Origin: Pyxidicoccus parkwaysis
GTDB lineage: Bacteria > Myxococcota > Myxococcia > Myxococcales > Myxococcaceae
Length of the DNA: 64,000 bases
NCBI RefSeq assembly: GCF_017301735.1
Contig: NZ_CP071090.1
Location: 8,546,001 to 8,610,000, forward strand
Reading direction: 5' to 3'
Position 1 is the stretch's first letter. Each line of letters begins with the position of its first letter. Below are positions 23,232 to 33,152 of this stretch, piece after piece. The notes beneath the pieces were generated by a model that was given only the letters and a program-made list of their open reading frames with translations, ran no database searches and was not told where the DNA came from. The position numbers and the translations under genes are program-made.

Positions 23232-24653
23232 TCACTCTGACGCGTAGAGTTGTGGCACTCGCGCTGCGTCATCCCCGAGGACTTCTGAGAGAACACGGTA
23301 AGCAGGAGTGGGGAGCTCGGCACCGGCACGTGCACAGCGGGCCGCATCTTCCAATGTGAGCGCGGGCGTGGAGCAGTAGGACTCACGCCAGTGCTCCATC
23401 AGTCTCTTCGAAAAAACCGCACCCAGGGCGGCAAGGCGCTGCTCGAGCCACGCGTGCGGCGGCGTGAAGGCGACGTGCTGGGGGTAGACGTTGGCGTCGG
23501 AGAAGGAGACGTCGTGCTCGTAGCCGGACTCGGAGAAGGCATCCTGTAGCACGGCGGTGAGGGGCCCGCGCCGCGCGTCCAGCACGCCGGAGGAGGACAG
23601 CGACACGCGGTGCGCCACGGACAGGCGCAGTGCGTGGTACTCGAAGGTCCTCGCCACGTCGCGGTACTTCGTGACTTCCACGGTGAAGGTGCGCGTGTAC
23701 TTGCGAGTCTTCGTCACGGTGCGCTTCTTCTTCTCGCCCTTGTCGTCCGTGTACTCCTCCACCTCGGTGTAGGGCTCCTCAATCGTCTCGGTGCGGTCCT
23801 CGTGGTCCGTGTACGGCACCTTCTCCGTATACGGCGCGGTGAGCTCCACGGACTGGCTGTCGCGCTCGGTGGAGAAGCGCCCCGCCAGCGTGAAGTCCGG
23901 CCGCGCCGTGGCGCCGGGAGCGAACCAGGGCGAGGACTCGAAGGCGTGCGTGAGGTGCTCCCGCAGCCGGTTGACCTGGGCCTCGTTGAGGCCGGAGATG
24001 TCACCCTCGAACGAGGCGGGGCCGAAGAGCTCCGGCGCGGCGGGAGGCTGGGGCGCGTACTCGTGCCAGTGGGCGCAGTAACGGAATACCAACTCCTTCC
24101 AGTGCGGAGTGTCCTCGGAGCTGACGGTGCGCAGCCGCTGGCAGGCGTCCTTGCCGCTCTGGAGCACCGCGTTCTCCATCTCCCGCTGGATGACGACCAT
24201 CTCCTTGTGGGCCAGGAGCGGCCGCTTGCGAACCAGCGACTGCTCGGCGGTGAGCGCCAGCCCCTTCCGGGCCGGGTCGCCGATGAGCACGCGCAGGTGC
24301 TGGTGCGTCCCGCCCATCTCCTCCAGCAGCGAGCTCTCCAACGCGCCATTGAGTTGCGAGTTCCACTCGGAGCGCTTGTTGAGGAAGCCGAGCAAATCCA
24401 CCTCCGCGTCCTCGTCGCGGCCCTCCAGCCGGTAGCGGCGGGCATTGCCCAATAGTTGCTCCAGCGCCTTCCAGCGCAGGTCATCGCGGGCGACGACCAG
24501 CTCCTTCTCCCAGGGCTTCTGGCGGACGAGGTCGTCGTAGATGGCGGCGGCCTCGACGAACTGGCCCTTGCGGGCAAGGTCATCGGCGCGGCCCCGCAGG
24601 GAGGTGCAGGCGCACAGCAGCAGGACGGGCAGCAATCGTAGGAGTCGGACCAT
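23232..24653 (-). CDS. Lipoprotein with unusual Tyr-Thr repeat, function unknown
   Basis: The protein has 473 residues from ATG 24653. The lipoprotein signal is LLRLLPVLLLCACTS. The first half is helical and charged, with a TPR-like start (GQFVEAAAIYDDLVRQKPWE). The middle, about residues 278-340, is a charged strand-rich region where PYT/EYT-type units recur: APYTEKVPYTDHEDRTE, EEPYTEVEEYTDD, RKYTRTFTVEVTKYRDV. The last part ends with four cysteines at YCSTPALTLEDAARCA and elsewhere. I know no named domain for it. It stands alone, with a 107-base gap to the next gene upstream on the same strand. Confidence 0.75.
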   Translation of the reverse strand: MVRLLRLLPVLLLCACTSLRGRADDLARKGQFVEAAAIYDDLVRQKPWEKELVVARDDLRWKALEQLLGNARRYRLEGRDEDAEVDLLGFLNKRSEWNSQLNGALESSLLEEMGGTHQHLRVLIGDPARKGLALTAEQSLVRKRPLLAHKEMVVIQREMENAVLQSGKDACQRLRTVSSEDTPHWKELVFRYCAHWHEYAPQPPAAPELFGPASFEGDISGLNEAQVNRLREHLTHAFESSPWFAPGATARPDFTLAGRFSTERDSQSVELTAPYTEKVPYTDHEDRTETIEEPYTEVEEYTDDKGEKKKRTVTKTRKYTRTFTVEVTKYRDVARTFEYHALRLSVAHRVSLSSSGVLDARRGPLTAVLQDAFSESGYEHDVSFSDANVYPQHVAFTPPHAWLEQRLAALGAVFSKRLMEHWRESYCSTPALTLEDAARCARAGAELPTPAYRVLSEVLGDDAARVPQLYASE

Positions 24654-24760
24654 GAGCGGGGCTTGCACGAGGTACCGCCAGCCCGCTGACGGGCCAGGCG
24701 GGCGGATATTCACCGGCCCGCGCGCCCCGCCGCAATCCGCCCCGTGAGGGAGGGCGCCGC

Positions 24761-26248
24761 CTACTCCACCGGCCAGGTATGCAGGGGCTCGCCCGCGTCG
24801 GCGTGGAGGAGGTAGCGCTCCAGCATGGCCGCCAGCGCGTCCTCGCGGGGCATCCGCTCCGCCAGCCGGGCCAGCACCCGCCGCTGCCAGCGCGCACCCG
24901 TGCGCCCCAGCGCCACGCGCCGCTCGATGATGGCCAGCATGGCGTCCGCCTCATCCGCCTCCACGCCCGCCTTCACCAGGCCCTCCCGGGCCAGCGGCAG
25001 CAGCCGGGGCACCAATTCCAGGGCCGGCACCGGCCTCGGGCTGGGCGCCGTGTCCGAGGGCCAGAGCAGCTCCGCGTCCAGGCCCGTGCGCGACGCGCGG
25101 ATGAAGTTGCCGTACGCGTGGACGAAGGGCATCGCGGGCAGCAGCGCATCCACCCGCTCCGCCAGCGCCAGCGTCAGGCCGTACAGGAAGGCGCCGTTGG
25201 CCACCATGTCCACCACCGTGGGGCCCGCGGGCAGGGCGCGCAGCTCGATGCGCAGATGGCCGTCGCACTTGGGGTCATAGATGGCGCGGTTCCATGTCCA
25301 CACCGTGCTCTGGTGCAGCCGCAGCTCGTCCAGCCCCGGCAGCCCACCGGCCTTCACGCGCTCCAGCGGGGACTCGCGCCCGCACACGGGCAGCAGCGGC
25401 GGGTGCAGCGCGACGGCTTCCGCGAAGAGCTCGTGCGCGCCCTCGCGGGCCCAGCCGTGCCCGAAGGACACACGCGCATGCGGATGGAAGCCGCCCTCGC
25501 CCGGCTCTCCCCGGTCATCCACCGACTGGCGGAACAGCGCCACGCGCGTCTCGTCCCACAGCCTGCGCCCGAGGAACAGCGGCGAGTTGCCGGACACCGC
25601 CAGCACCGGCGCCGTCGCGAGCTGCGCGGCGTTGTACATGCGCGCGAAGTCCGGGGGCGCCACGCGCAGGTGGTACTGGAGCGACGTGTTGGCGCCCTCC
25701 AGCGTGACGTCGTCCCAGGTGAGCGCCAGCGCGTCCTCGCCGTGGATGGACACGTGGATGGGCCCGGCTCGCCGGCGGCGGATGGCCGCGGACAGCGCGC
25801 GGTAGCGGGCCTGCCCCGTCATGGCGCCCCGGCCCAGGTCCGCCTCGCGCAGCGTGGGGAGGATGCCGATGACGGCCACCCTCGCGCCCTGCGTGGCCGC
25901 CGCGCGCCGCACCTCGCGCAGCGTGTCCTCGAACTCCTCCCTGAGCGCGGTGAAGGGCCGGCCCGCCAGCGGCCCCGGGCGCAGGTTGACCTCCAGGTTG
26001 AAGCGGTCCAGCTCCAGCGTCACCCGGGGGTCCATCGTCTGCGCCAGCACCTGCCGGTTGATGGGCAGCGGGAAGCCCGCCGCGTCCACGAGGAACAACT
26101 CCAGCTCCGCGCCGACGGTGCTCGGCCCCTCCCCGAAGCCCGGGCGCGCCAGCAGCACGCGCAGCGCCTCCAGGTTCTCCGTCAGCCGCCGCGAGAAGCG
26201 CTCGTAGTCCTCCGGACGAAACTCCTCCTGCTGGATGGCCAGGCCCAT
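24761..26248 (-). CDS. Glutamate-cysteine ligase family protein (GCS2/YbdK type)
   Basis: The protein has 495 residues. The fold signature is seen in TVGAELELFLVD near residue 45, LELDRFNLEVNLRP near 80, and LTWDDVTLEGANTSLQYHL near 180. HLRIELRALPAGPTVVDMVAN follows near 330, with Arg/Glu contacts expected for the ATP-grasp-like GCS site. Members make gamma-glutamyl amides or gamma-glutamylcysteine. No glutathione synthetase gene lies nearby, so the product may not be glutathione. It starts at ATG 26248 with no strong ribosome-binding site. Confidence 0.8.
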   Translation of the reverse strand: MGLAIQQEEFRPEDYERFSRRLTENLEALRVLLARPGFGEGPSTVGAELELFLVDAAGFPLPINRQVLAQTMDPRVTLELDRFNLEVNLRPGPLAGRPFTALREEFEDTLREVRRAAATQGARVAVIGILPTLREADLGRGAMTGQARYRALSAAIRRRRAGPIHVSIHGEDALALTWDDVTLEGANTSLQYHLRVAPPDFARMYNAAQLATAPVLAVSGNSPLFLGRRLWDETRVALFRQSVDDRGEPGEGGFHPHARVSFGHGWAREGAHELFAEAVALHPPLLPVCGRESPLERVKAGGLPGLDELRLHQSTVWTWNRAIYDPKCDGHLRIELRALPAGPTVVDMVANGAFLYGLTLALAERVDALLPAMPFVHAYGNFIRASRTGLDAELLWPSDTAPSPRPVPALELVPRLLPLAREGLVKAGVEADEADAMLAIIERRVALGRTGARWQRRVLARLAERMPREDALAAMLERYLLHADAGEPLHTWPVE

Positions 26249-26365
26249 ACGGGTTCAGGGTATTCACGGCCCCTTGCCCCGGCAGGAGGACGCAGGGCTC
26301 GCCGGGCCGCCTGCCCCACACCTCCGGCAGAAGATGCACGCCCGCCCGGTGTGTTATCTCCGTCC

Positions 26366-27451
<1,086 letters not shown>

Positions 27452-27529
27452 GGGCAGGGTTGGAACAGCAGGCGGGTGTCACCCACGTCCGTTAACGTGC
27501 GCAGCCCCGAGCCACCCGGAGGATTGCGC

Positions 27530-28387
27530 ATGGCCCCGACACCCAACGCCGCAGCGGCAGGTACCTTCAAGCTGGGCGACCTCACCGTCAATCGCATGGG
27601 CTACGGCGCCATGCGAATCACCGGCGAGGGCATCTGGGGAGAACCGAAGAATCCCACCGAGGCGAAGGCCGTGCTGCGCCGCGCCGTGGAGCTGGGCGTG
27701 CAGCTCATCGACACCGCGGACTCGTACGGGCCCGACGTCTCCGAGCGCCTCATCGGCGAGACGCTGCACCCGTACCCGCCCGGCGTCGTCATCGCCACCA
27801 AGGGTGGGCTCGTGCGCGGCGGCCCCGGCATCTGGAACCGCGACTGCAGCCCCGCGCACCTCACCCGTGCGCTGGAGGGCAGCTTGAAGCGCCTGCGCGT
27901 CGAGCGCATCGACGTGTACCAACTCCACGCGGTGGACCCGCGCGTGCCCTTCGAGGAGTCCGTCGGCACCCTCGCGCGCCTGCGCGAGCAGGGGAAGATC
28001 CGCCACGTCGCGCTCTCCAACGTGTCCGTGGAGCAGCTGCGCGCGGCGCGCAGGCTGGTGCCCATCGTCTCCGTGCAGAACCGGTACAACCTCACGGACC
28101 GGCAGAGCGATGACGTGCTGGCGGAATGTGAGCGCGAGGGCCTGGGCTTCCTCCCCTATTTCCCGCTCGCGGCCAACGCGCTGACGGGCGACAACAGCCC
28201 CCTGGTGCAGGCGGCGAAGCGCCATGGTGTGACGCCGGGGCAGCTCGCGCTCGCATGGCTGCTGCACCGCTCGCCCGTCATGCTGCCGATTCCCGGCACC
28301 TCCTCCGTCAAGCACCTGGAGGAGAACGTCGCGGCCGCGTCGGTGAAGCTCACCGCGGACGAAATGAGAGCACTGGAGCGCGGCTGA
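27530..28387 (+). CDS. Aldo/keto reductase
   Basis: The protein has 285 residues from ATG 27530, preceded by GGAGGA. It is an NADPH-dependent oxidoreductase with a TIM-barrel fold. Catalytic-region features are IDTADSYGPDVSERLIGE (Asp and Tyr of the tetrad), VVIATKGG (Lys) and VYQLHAVDPRVPFEES (His). The C-terminal cofactor loop is MLPIPGTSSVKHLEEN. It is most like the AKR subgroup that includes pyridoxal reductases and plant-type stress enzymes. The substrate is not deducible. Confidence 0.92.
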   Translation: MAPTPNAAAAGTFKLGDLTVNRMGYGAMRITGEGIWGEPKNPTEAKAVLRRAVELGVQLIDTADSYGPDVSERLIGETLHPYPPGVVIATKGGLVRGGPGIWNRDCSPAHLTRALEGSLKRLRVERIDVYQLHAVDPRVPFEESVGTLARLREQGKIRHVALSNVSVEQLRAARRLVPIVSVQNRYNLTDRQSDDVLAECEREGLGFLPYFPLAANALTGDNSPLVQAAKRHGVTPGQLALAWLLHRSPVMLPIPGTSSVKHLEENVAAASVKLTADEMRALERG

Positions 28388-28534
28388 CTCACGCGCCAGT
28401 GCGGGCCCCGCCCCACACCTGCGTGTGTGCGTCGTGTCGGTGACGGACAGCGTGGGTGAAAGGAATGGGGGGCCCTTGCACGCGACATGGACGTGGGCAC
28501 ATTCTTTCCATCGGCTTCCCCGGGGAGGTGGGCG

Positions 28535-28912
28535 ATGCTTTCCATCCAGGAGCACGCAACGCTGGACGAGGCGAGCAGCGACTTGCTCGACTTCATCCTC
28601 GAGCCGTCCAACTGGCTCTCGGTGGCACAGATGGACCCGGCGACATGGCCGGGGCAGAACGCCGTCTACCAACGTCGCGTGGGCTCGCTGCGCGTCTGCG
28701 CCTCGGTGGACGTGGGTGCCACGCTGGACGTCTATCTGCACGTCGCCTTCCGCGCGCCGGGCCTCACTCCGGTGAAGGCCGCGGACCACCTGGAGGGCTT
28801 CCTCAAGCAGCGCATGCCGCTGACGCCCAACTCCGAGTGGCAGGTGGAGGTGGACGAGCGCCGCTGGATTCACTTCTCGCGGCGCTACGCAGCCCCGCAC
28901 CTCAAGGCCTGA
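28535..28912 (+). CDS. Small conserved-looking protein of unknown function
   Basis: The protein has 125 residues from ATG 28535, with GGGGAGGT just upstream; an earlier ATG at 28487 lacks such a site. No signal peptide or membrane helix. The fold looks alpha/beta, with RRVGSLRVCASVDVGATLDVYLHVAF in two pieces (VGSLRVCASVDVG then TLDVYLHVAF) as a likely beta hairpin. No domain is recognised. It ends 24 bases before the stop of the convergent cyclase gene. Confidence 0.65.
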   Translation: MLSIQEHATLDEASSDLLDFILEPSNWLSVAQMDPATWPGQNAVYQRRVGSLRVCASVDVGATLDVYLHVAFRAPGLTPVKAADHLEGFLKQRMPLTPNSEWQVEVDERRWIHFSRRYAAPHLKA

Positions 28913-28936
28913 GCCGCCAGCGCTCGGGCCGTCAGC

Positions 28937-30562
28937 TCACGGCTTGAGCGACATGAGCTGGTAGTGGCGCAAGGGCTGCGCCACGTTCTTCACCGGCGTC
29001 TCCGTCAGCGGTCCGAAGCGCAGGCCCTGGAAGAAGGGCTCGCGCGAAGTGGCCAGCACCTCGCGCACGCTCTCCATCACCAGCGTCTCGCGGAAGCCCG
29101 CCAGCGACTGCAGGCGCGCCGTCTGGTTCATCCCGCTGGAGAAGGCCGTGTACTGCCGGTTGGGGCCGAAGAGGCCGCAGTTGGCGTTGGCCAGGTTGAC
29201 GCCCACCGCCACACCCAGCCCCGGCAGCTTCACCCGCTGGCACAGCGCGGCCACCTCGTCGCGCGCGCCGAGCGACGCGGTGAAGGCCTGGATGTCACAC
29301 GCGGCCCTCACCGCGGCCTGCGCGCGCTCCAGGCGTGAGGACTTGAAGAAGGGCGGGCCGAAGAGGCCGATGACGCAGTCGCCCACCATCTTGTCGAAGA
29401 CGCCGCCGTGCTCCCAGATGCAGCCCACGGCGCGCTCGCTCCACTCGTCCACGAAGCGGCCGATGTTGCGCGGACTGTCGAAGCCCTGCTCGCAGATGCG
29501 GGTGAAGCCGTTGATGTCCGCGAAGAGGATGCCGACTTCCTGGTCCTGCGCGCGCAGGTGCTGCGCGTAGTTCGGGTCCTGCAGGAGCGCGTCGATGACG
29601 GAGTTGGGGAAGAACTGCGACAGGTGGATGCGCTCGCGGTTGTAGTCCAGCAGGCGCTGGCTCAGCGTGGAGGCCAGCACGCGGATGAGGTCCATGGAGT
29701 ACGCGGAGAAGCCCGAGTCGCTCCAGATGACGATTTTCCCCAAAGGCTCGCTGGCCACCGCGCCGGAGATGAGCACCGCCTCGGTGCTGCGGCCGCCGAA
29801 GAGCTGGCGCAGCGCGGACTCCTCCGTCGCGAGCAGGCGCGGGCCGTGCTGGCGGATGGCTTTCTCCAGCACCGGGCTGGGCTGCTCGCCGCTTTCGAAT
29901 TCGAGGTAGCCGTTGCGGTAGGTGCGGTAGTGCAGCACGTGGGGCTGCACGGCGTCCTTGTAGAGCAGGAGGAAGCCCGGCAGCCGCACGCGCTGCGCCA
30001 GCGTCAGCACCGCCTGGTCCATGCCCGCCTCGAAGACGGGGTTGGCCAGGTGCGTGTTGCACTGGATGATGAGCTGGTGCTTCTCCGACGCGGTGTGCAC
30101 GAGGCACAGCACGGTGTCGAGCTGCTCCGCCACGGTGTCCAGCATGCGCAGCAGGCGCGCCTCGGCCTCCGGTGTGGCGTGCGCTCCGGGGAAGAGCATT
30201 CCGAACGTCCCCACGCGCGTGCCGGCGACGTCCAAAGGCTGCGTCACCAGCGTGTCACCGTCGAGTCGCCTCGCGCCGGACGGGCCCTCCAGGAGCGAGC
30301 CGGGGTAGCGGTCTCCCCAGTCGCCCTCGCCCCAGGTCTGCTCGACGAGCTCCTCGTCGCGGGTGGTGATGGCGACGGCCTTCGCGCCGGTGAGCTTGAG
30401 GACGGGCGGGAAGCAGCGGAGGAAGGACTGGGTGAGCGTCTCCCGCTCGCGGAGGCTCTCCTCGAGGAGGTCATCCACGGCCCGCTGGAGGGTGCGCAGG
30501 GCCTTGTATTCTTCGAGGGAGAAATCGTGAGGCGGCGGCTGCGGGTGCGGCGCGTTCGGCAT
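28937..30562 (-). CDS. Class III adenylate/guanylate cyclase-like protein with N-terminal sensor region
   Basis: The protein has 541 residues. The first 330 residues look like GAF or GAF-like sensing modules (GAKAVAITTRDEELVEQ at the start; VLISGAVASEPLGKIVIW later). The cyclase domain starts near residue 340 with ILFADINGFTRICEQ (first metal Asp), then DKMVGDCVIGLFGPP near 395 (second metal Asp and the Lys). The transition-state Asn and Arg are kept in MNQTARLQ near 478. The purine-selecting Asp that normally stands in the preceding YTxxGDxVN motif is replaced, since this reads YTAFSSGMN. Activity or specificity is therefore unsure. The ATG at 30562 is preceded by no strong site. Confidence 0.85.
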   Translation of the reverse strand: MPNAPHPQPPPHDFSLEEYKALRTLQRAVDDLLEESLRERETLTQSFLRCFPPVLKLTGAKAVAITTRDEELVEQTWGEGDWGDRYPGSLLEGPSGARRLDGDTLVTQPLDVAGTRVGTFGMLFPGAHATPEAEARLLRMLDTVAEQLDTVLCLVHTASEKHQLIIQCNTHLANPVFEAGMDQAVLTLAQRVRLPGFLLLYKDAVQPHVLHYRTYRNGYLEFESGEQPSPVLEKAIRQHGPRLLATEESALRQLFGGRSTEAVLISGAVASEPLGKIVIWSDSGFSAYSMDLIRVLASTLSQRLLDYNRERIHLSQFFPNSVIDALLQDPNYAQHLRAQDQEVGILFADINGFTRICEQGFDSPRNIGRFVDEWSERAVGCIWEHGGVFDKMVGDCVIGLFGPPFFKSSRLERAQAAVRAACDIQAFTASLGARDEVAALCQRVKLPGLGVAVGVNLANANCGLFGPNRQYTAFSSGMNQTARLQSLAGFRETLVMESVREVLATSREPFFQGLRFGPLTETPVKNVAQPLRHYQLMSLKP

Positions 30563-30594
30563 GGACCGGTTTCTACCGCCGCGAGCCCGTGCTG

Positions 30595-31449
30595 TCACAG
30601 GGCCGGCGTGTGCGGCTGTCCACCCACCACCTTCCCGTCCGCGACTTCGATGACCCAGTAGCCCTCGTGGCCGGCCTCGGTGGAGGAGCCGGCGCCGAAG
30701 AGGTGGGGCCTGTCCGCGGTGGCGGGATGGTAGTAGCGCTCGTGGATGTGGCCGTGGAGGACGGCGAAGCGAGGGCCGGGCAGCAGGCGCAGGAGTGCGT
30801 CCGCGTCGCGCAGGCCGTGGTTCCACCGGTCCGGGCGGCCCTTCCGGTTGCGGGGCGCGTGGTGGACGGTGACGAGCACCGCCCGGCCGTCCAGGCGAGA
30901 GTCCCTCAGCAGGGCCGCCAGCCCCCCGAGCTGGGCCTCGCCGATTTCGCCGTAGGGGAAGGCAGGCAGGGGGGCGCGGCGGGTGGAGAGCAGGCCCACG
31001 ACGGCGGCCTCGGTTCCGACGAGGCGGACGAAGGGGTACGGGCCCTCGCGCTGGTACTCGGGGAGGTCGCTCTTGAGGAGCTGGCCGAAGTGGCGGGCGA
31101 AGCGGTCGGCGCGGATGCTGCCGGGGGTGAAGACGTCGTGGTTGCCGGGGACGATGGAGCAGCGGCGCGGGTCCTCGGCGAGGGGGCCCAGGGCCTTGCG
31201 GGCTCCGTCGAACTCGCCATCGAGGGCGTAGGCGGTGAGGTCTCCGGAAAGAATGAGGTGGTCCACGCGGTGTGACTCGGCGTCACGGACGATGGCGGAG
31301 AGGACCTCGGGGGCGCGGAGGTAGCGCTTCGCACGGCCGCCGAGGGTGAGCTCGACGAGGGCGAACCAGCGCCGCCAGCCGAGCCGGAGCAGGGAGTACT
31401 TCGTGTAGTCCTCGGTGATGTGGACGTCGGAGCAGTGGACGAAGCGCAT
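30595..31449 (-). CDS. Metallophosphoesterase (calcineurin-like)
   Basis: The protein has 284 residues. All five family blocks are present: FVHCSDVHITED (Asp8, His10), LILSGDLTAYALDGEF, IVPGNHDVFTPGS, VTVHHAPRNRKGR and VLHGHIHERYYHP. These bind two metal ions and cleave phosphodiesters or phosphomonoesters. No signal peptide is present. It lies 33 bases upstream of the cyclase gene on the same strand and may be co-transcribed. A cyclic-nucleotide phosphodiesterase role next to the cyclase is possible but not shown. Confidence 0.93.
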   Translation of the reverse strand: MRFVHCSDVHITEDYTKYSLLRLGWRRWFALVELTLGGRAKRYLRAPEVLSAIVRDAESHRVDHLILSGDLTAYALDGEFDGARKALGPLAEDPRRCSIVPGNHDVFTPGSIRADRFARHFGQLLKSDLPEYQREGPYPFVRLVGTEAAVVGLLSTRRAPLPAFPYGEIGEAQLGGLAALLRDSRLDGRAVLVTVHHAPRNRKGRPDRWNHGLRDADALLRLLPGPRFAVLHGHIHERYYHPATADRPHLFGAGSSTEAGHEGYWVIEVADGKVVGGQPHTPAL

Positions 31450-31569
31450 TGAGGGTATCCCGCCTGGGGAACGGCCGACCGGAGGGCGGCATTCTCACGG
31501 ATGCCGCACGAGGGGAAGCGATTCGTAAGGTGCTCACGGAGGAGGCTGGCACGTTACTCTGCGGACATC

Positions 31570-33063
31570 ATGACGCGGATTGCGCTCCTGCTCGCCCTGT
31601 CCCTCGGTGCCCTCCCCGCTCCCGCGCGGTCCGCCGAGCCTCGGAAGGCCCGGGCCGTGAAGGTGATGGTGCTTCCGTTCCAGGCTGTCACAGCGGACGT
31701 GCCCGCGCGAAGCGGGCCCCGTGTCACCGCGCGGCTCGTGGCGGAGGTGCACGCGGCGGAGGGGCTCAAGCTCGTCGAGTGGGATGCCGCGATGGCGGCT
31801 GCGCGCGCGGAGGGTGGGACGAGCGTTGCGCCCGCTGTTGCCCGAGAGGCCGGGACGGGCTCCACCGCCATGCCCGCAGCGGCGCGTGGGGATACGAAGG
31901 CCGCTGCTACGCCGGCCGTGGCGAACGGAAAGGCGAACGGGTCCACCACCGCGCTTGCAGTGGCGCGCGACACCGCCGGGCCCCAAGCCAACGCGCGCGA
32001 TTCCGCTCGAGCCGAGACCGGAGGAGCACAAGCCAACGTGCGCGATGGCATGCAGGCTCCCGCCGAAGAACCCCTGACGGTGGCACGCGAGGCCGTGAAG
32101 GAGGCCACCACCGCGCGCGATGCCCACGACTTCAAGCGTGCGGATGCGGCACTGAGCCGCGCGCTGGATGCCTATTCCGCAGGGGCCGCGCAGCTCACGG
32201 ATGCGTCGGAATTGGCGGATGCGTATGCCCTCCGAGCCGCCGTCCGCTATGCCACCGGTCGTGACGAAGAGGCCGCCGTGAGTCTCACCCAGGCGCTCGC
32301 GCTCGCGCCCAGTCATCCACTCCCGCTGGCCGCCACCTCCCCCCTCTTCGCGAAGACGGTGGAGCGCGTGCGCGCGGCGCAGGAGTCCGGGCCTCGCGGC
32401 GGCGTGCGCTTCGAGTCCGTGCCTTCGGGCCTCGCGGTGACGCTCGATGGGAAGTCCGTGGGCAACGCGCCCCTGCGTGTCACGGATGTTCCTCCCGGCG
32501 CGCATCTGTGGCGCGCGGTGCTGCCCTCGGGTGATGCAGTGGGTGGCATCGTGGAGGTGGCTCCGGACAAACAAGCCGTCGTGCAGGTGCGCCCCGCTGG
32601 TACAGGTCCCGATGCGGCGCTCGCGTTGGCACTCGCGAGCAATCGACTGGACGCCGCCGCGCTCGAAGCAGCCTCGGCGATGGGCCGTGCGGCTGGCGCG
32701 GACCTCGTCGTGCTCGGCACGGTGGCGCGTGTGGCCACGGGCCTCGCGGTGGACGCGTTCGTCCTCGCTCCGGGAGACGCAGCTCCGCGCCGCCTGTCCC
32801 GCATGTCCGTCGACACGGAGCTGCTGGAGGCCAGTGCGCCGCTGCGCGAGGGCATCACCGCCGTGGCTGCGCGCGGCGTGGAAGCGGGTGCGAAGGAAGC
32901 CCTGCCCGTGGTGCCCGCAACGGGTGTGGTTTCCGCATCCCCCTCCTCGCAGGTGACGTACCCCGCGAGCGTGGCGCGCGCTCCCGAAGCGCCGAAGCCC
33001 GACGCTCCGGCACCGGACCGCAAGCCGTTGCAACCCATCCGCAAACCCCTGGTCCGTCCGTGA
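31570..33063 (+). CDS. Secreted PEGA-domain protein with Ala-rich degenerate repeats
   Basis: The protein has 497 residues from ATG 31570, with a signal peptide (TRIALLLALSLGALPAPARS). Residues 90-180 hold Ala/Arg/Asp-rich imperfect repeats such as VAREAGTGST, VARDTAGPQANARD and ANVRDGMQAP. TPR-like helices follow (DAYALRAAVRYATGRDEEAA). Next comes a PEGA domain: FESVPSGLAVTLDGKSVGNA and VTDVPPGAHLWRA. PEGA domains are common in myxobacterial surface proteins. Its last four bases overlap the GTG of gluQ (GTGA). Confidence 0.78.
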   Translation: MTRIALLLALSLGALPAPARSAEPRKARAVKVMVLPFQAVTADVPARSGPRVTARLVAEVHAAEGLKLVEWDAAMAAARAEGGTSVAPAVAREAGTGSTAMPAAARGDTKAAATPAVANGKANGSTTALAVARDTAGPQANARDSARAETGGAQANVRDGMQAPAEEPLTVAREAVKEATTARDAHDFKRADAALSRALDAYSAGAAQLTDASELADAYALRAAVRYATGRDEEAAVSLTQALALAPSHPLPLAATSPLFAKTVERVRAAQESGPRGGVRFESVPSGLAVTLDGKSVGNAPLRVTDVPPGAHLWRAVLPSGDAVGGIVEVAPDKQAVVQVRPAGTGPDAALALALASNRLDAAALEAASAMGRAAGADLVVLGTVARVATGLAVDAFVLAPGDAAPRRLSRMSVDTELLEASAPLREGITAVAARGVEAGAKEALPVVPATGVVSASPSSQVTYPASVARAPEAPKPDAPAPDRKPLQPIRKPLVRP

Positions 33064-33152
33064 GCTCGTCCCACTCCAGCTCCGGGCCGCATGCCTCCGC
33101 GCCATCCAAGGCTGCGCCGCAAGCCTCGGGCCCGTCCGTGAGCGCGTCCCAC
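33054..33152 (+). repeat. 21-bp direct repeat, each copy holding an in-frame GTG start
   Basis: CCGTCCGTGAGCTCGTCCCA at 33054-33073 recurs as CCGTCCGTGAGCGCGTCCCA at 33132-33151, with one mismatch; both continue with C. The period is 78 bases, or 26 codons, in the gluQ frame. Each copy contains GTGAGC, so both could serve as translation start. The bases between do not match well, so this is a local repeat and not a clear full-length duplication. Confidence 0.6.

Noticed and set aside
24779..26365. Long plus-strand extension ahead of rlmN
   Set aside because: It mirrors the glutamate-cysteine-ligase-like gene on the other strand and its translation is low-complexity. Conserved RlmN sequence starts at 26366.
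31548..31563. TGGCAC-like word as a sigma-54 promoter before the PEGA gene
   Set aside because: The -12 TTGC element is missing at the required spacing and the word lies almost on the start codon.
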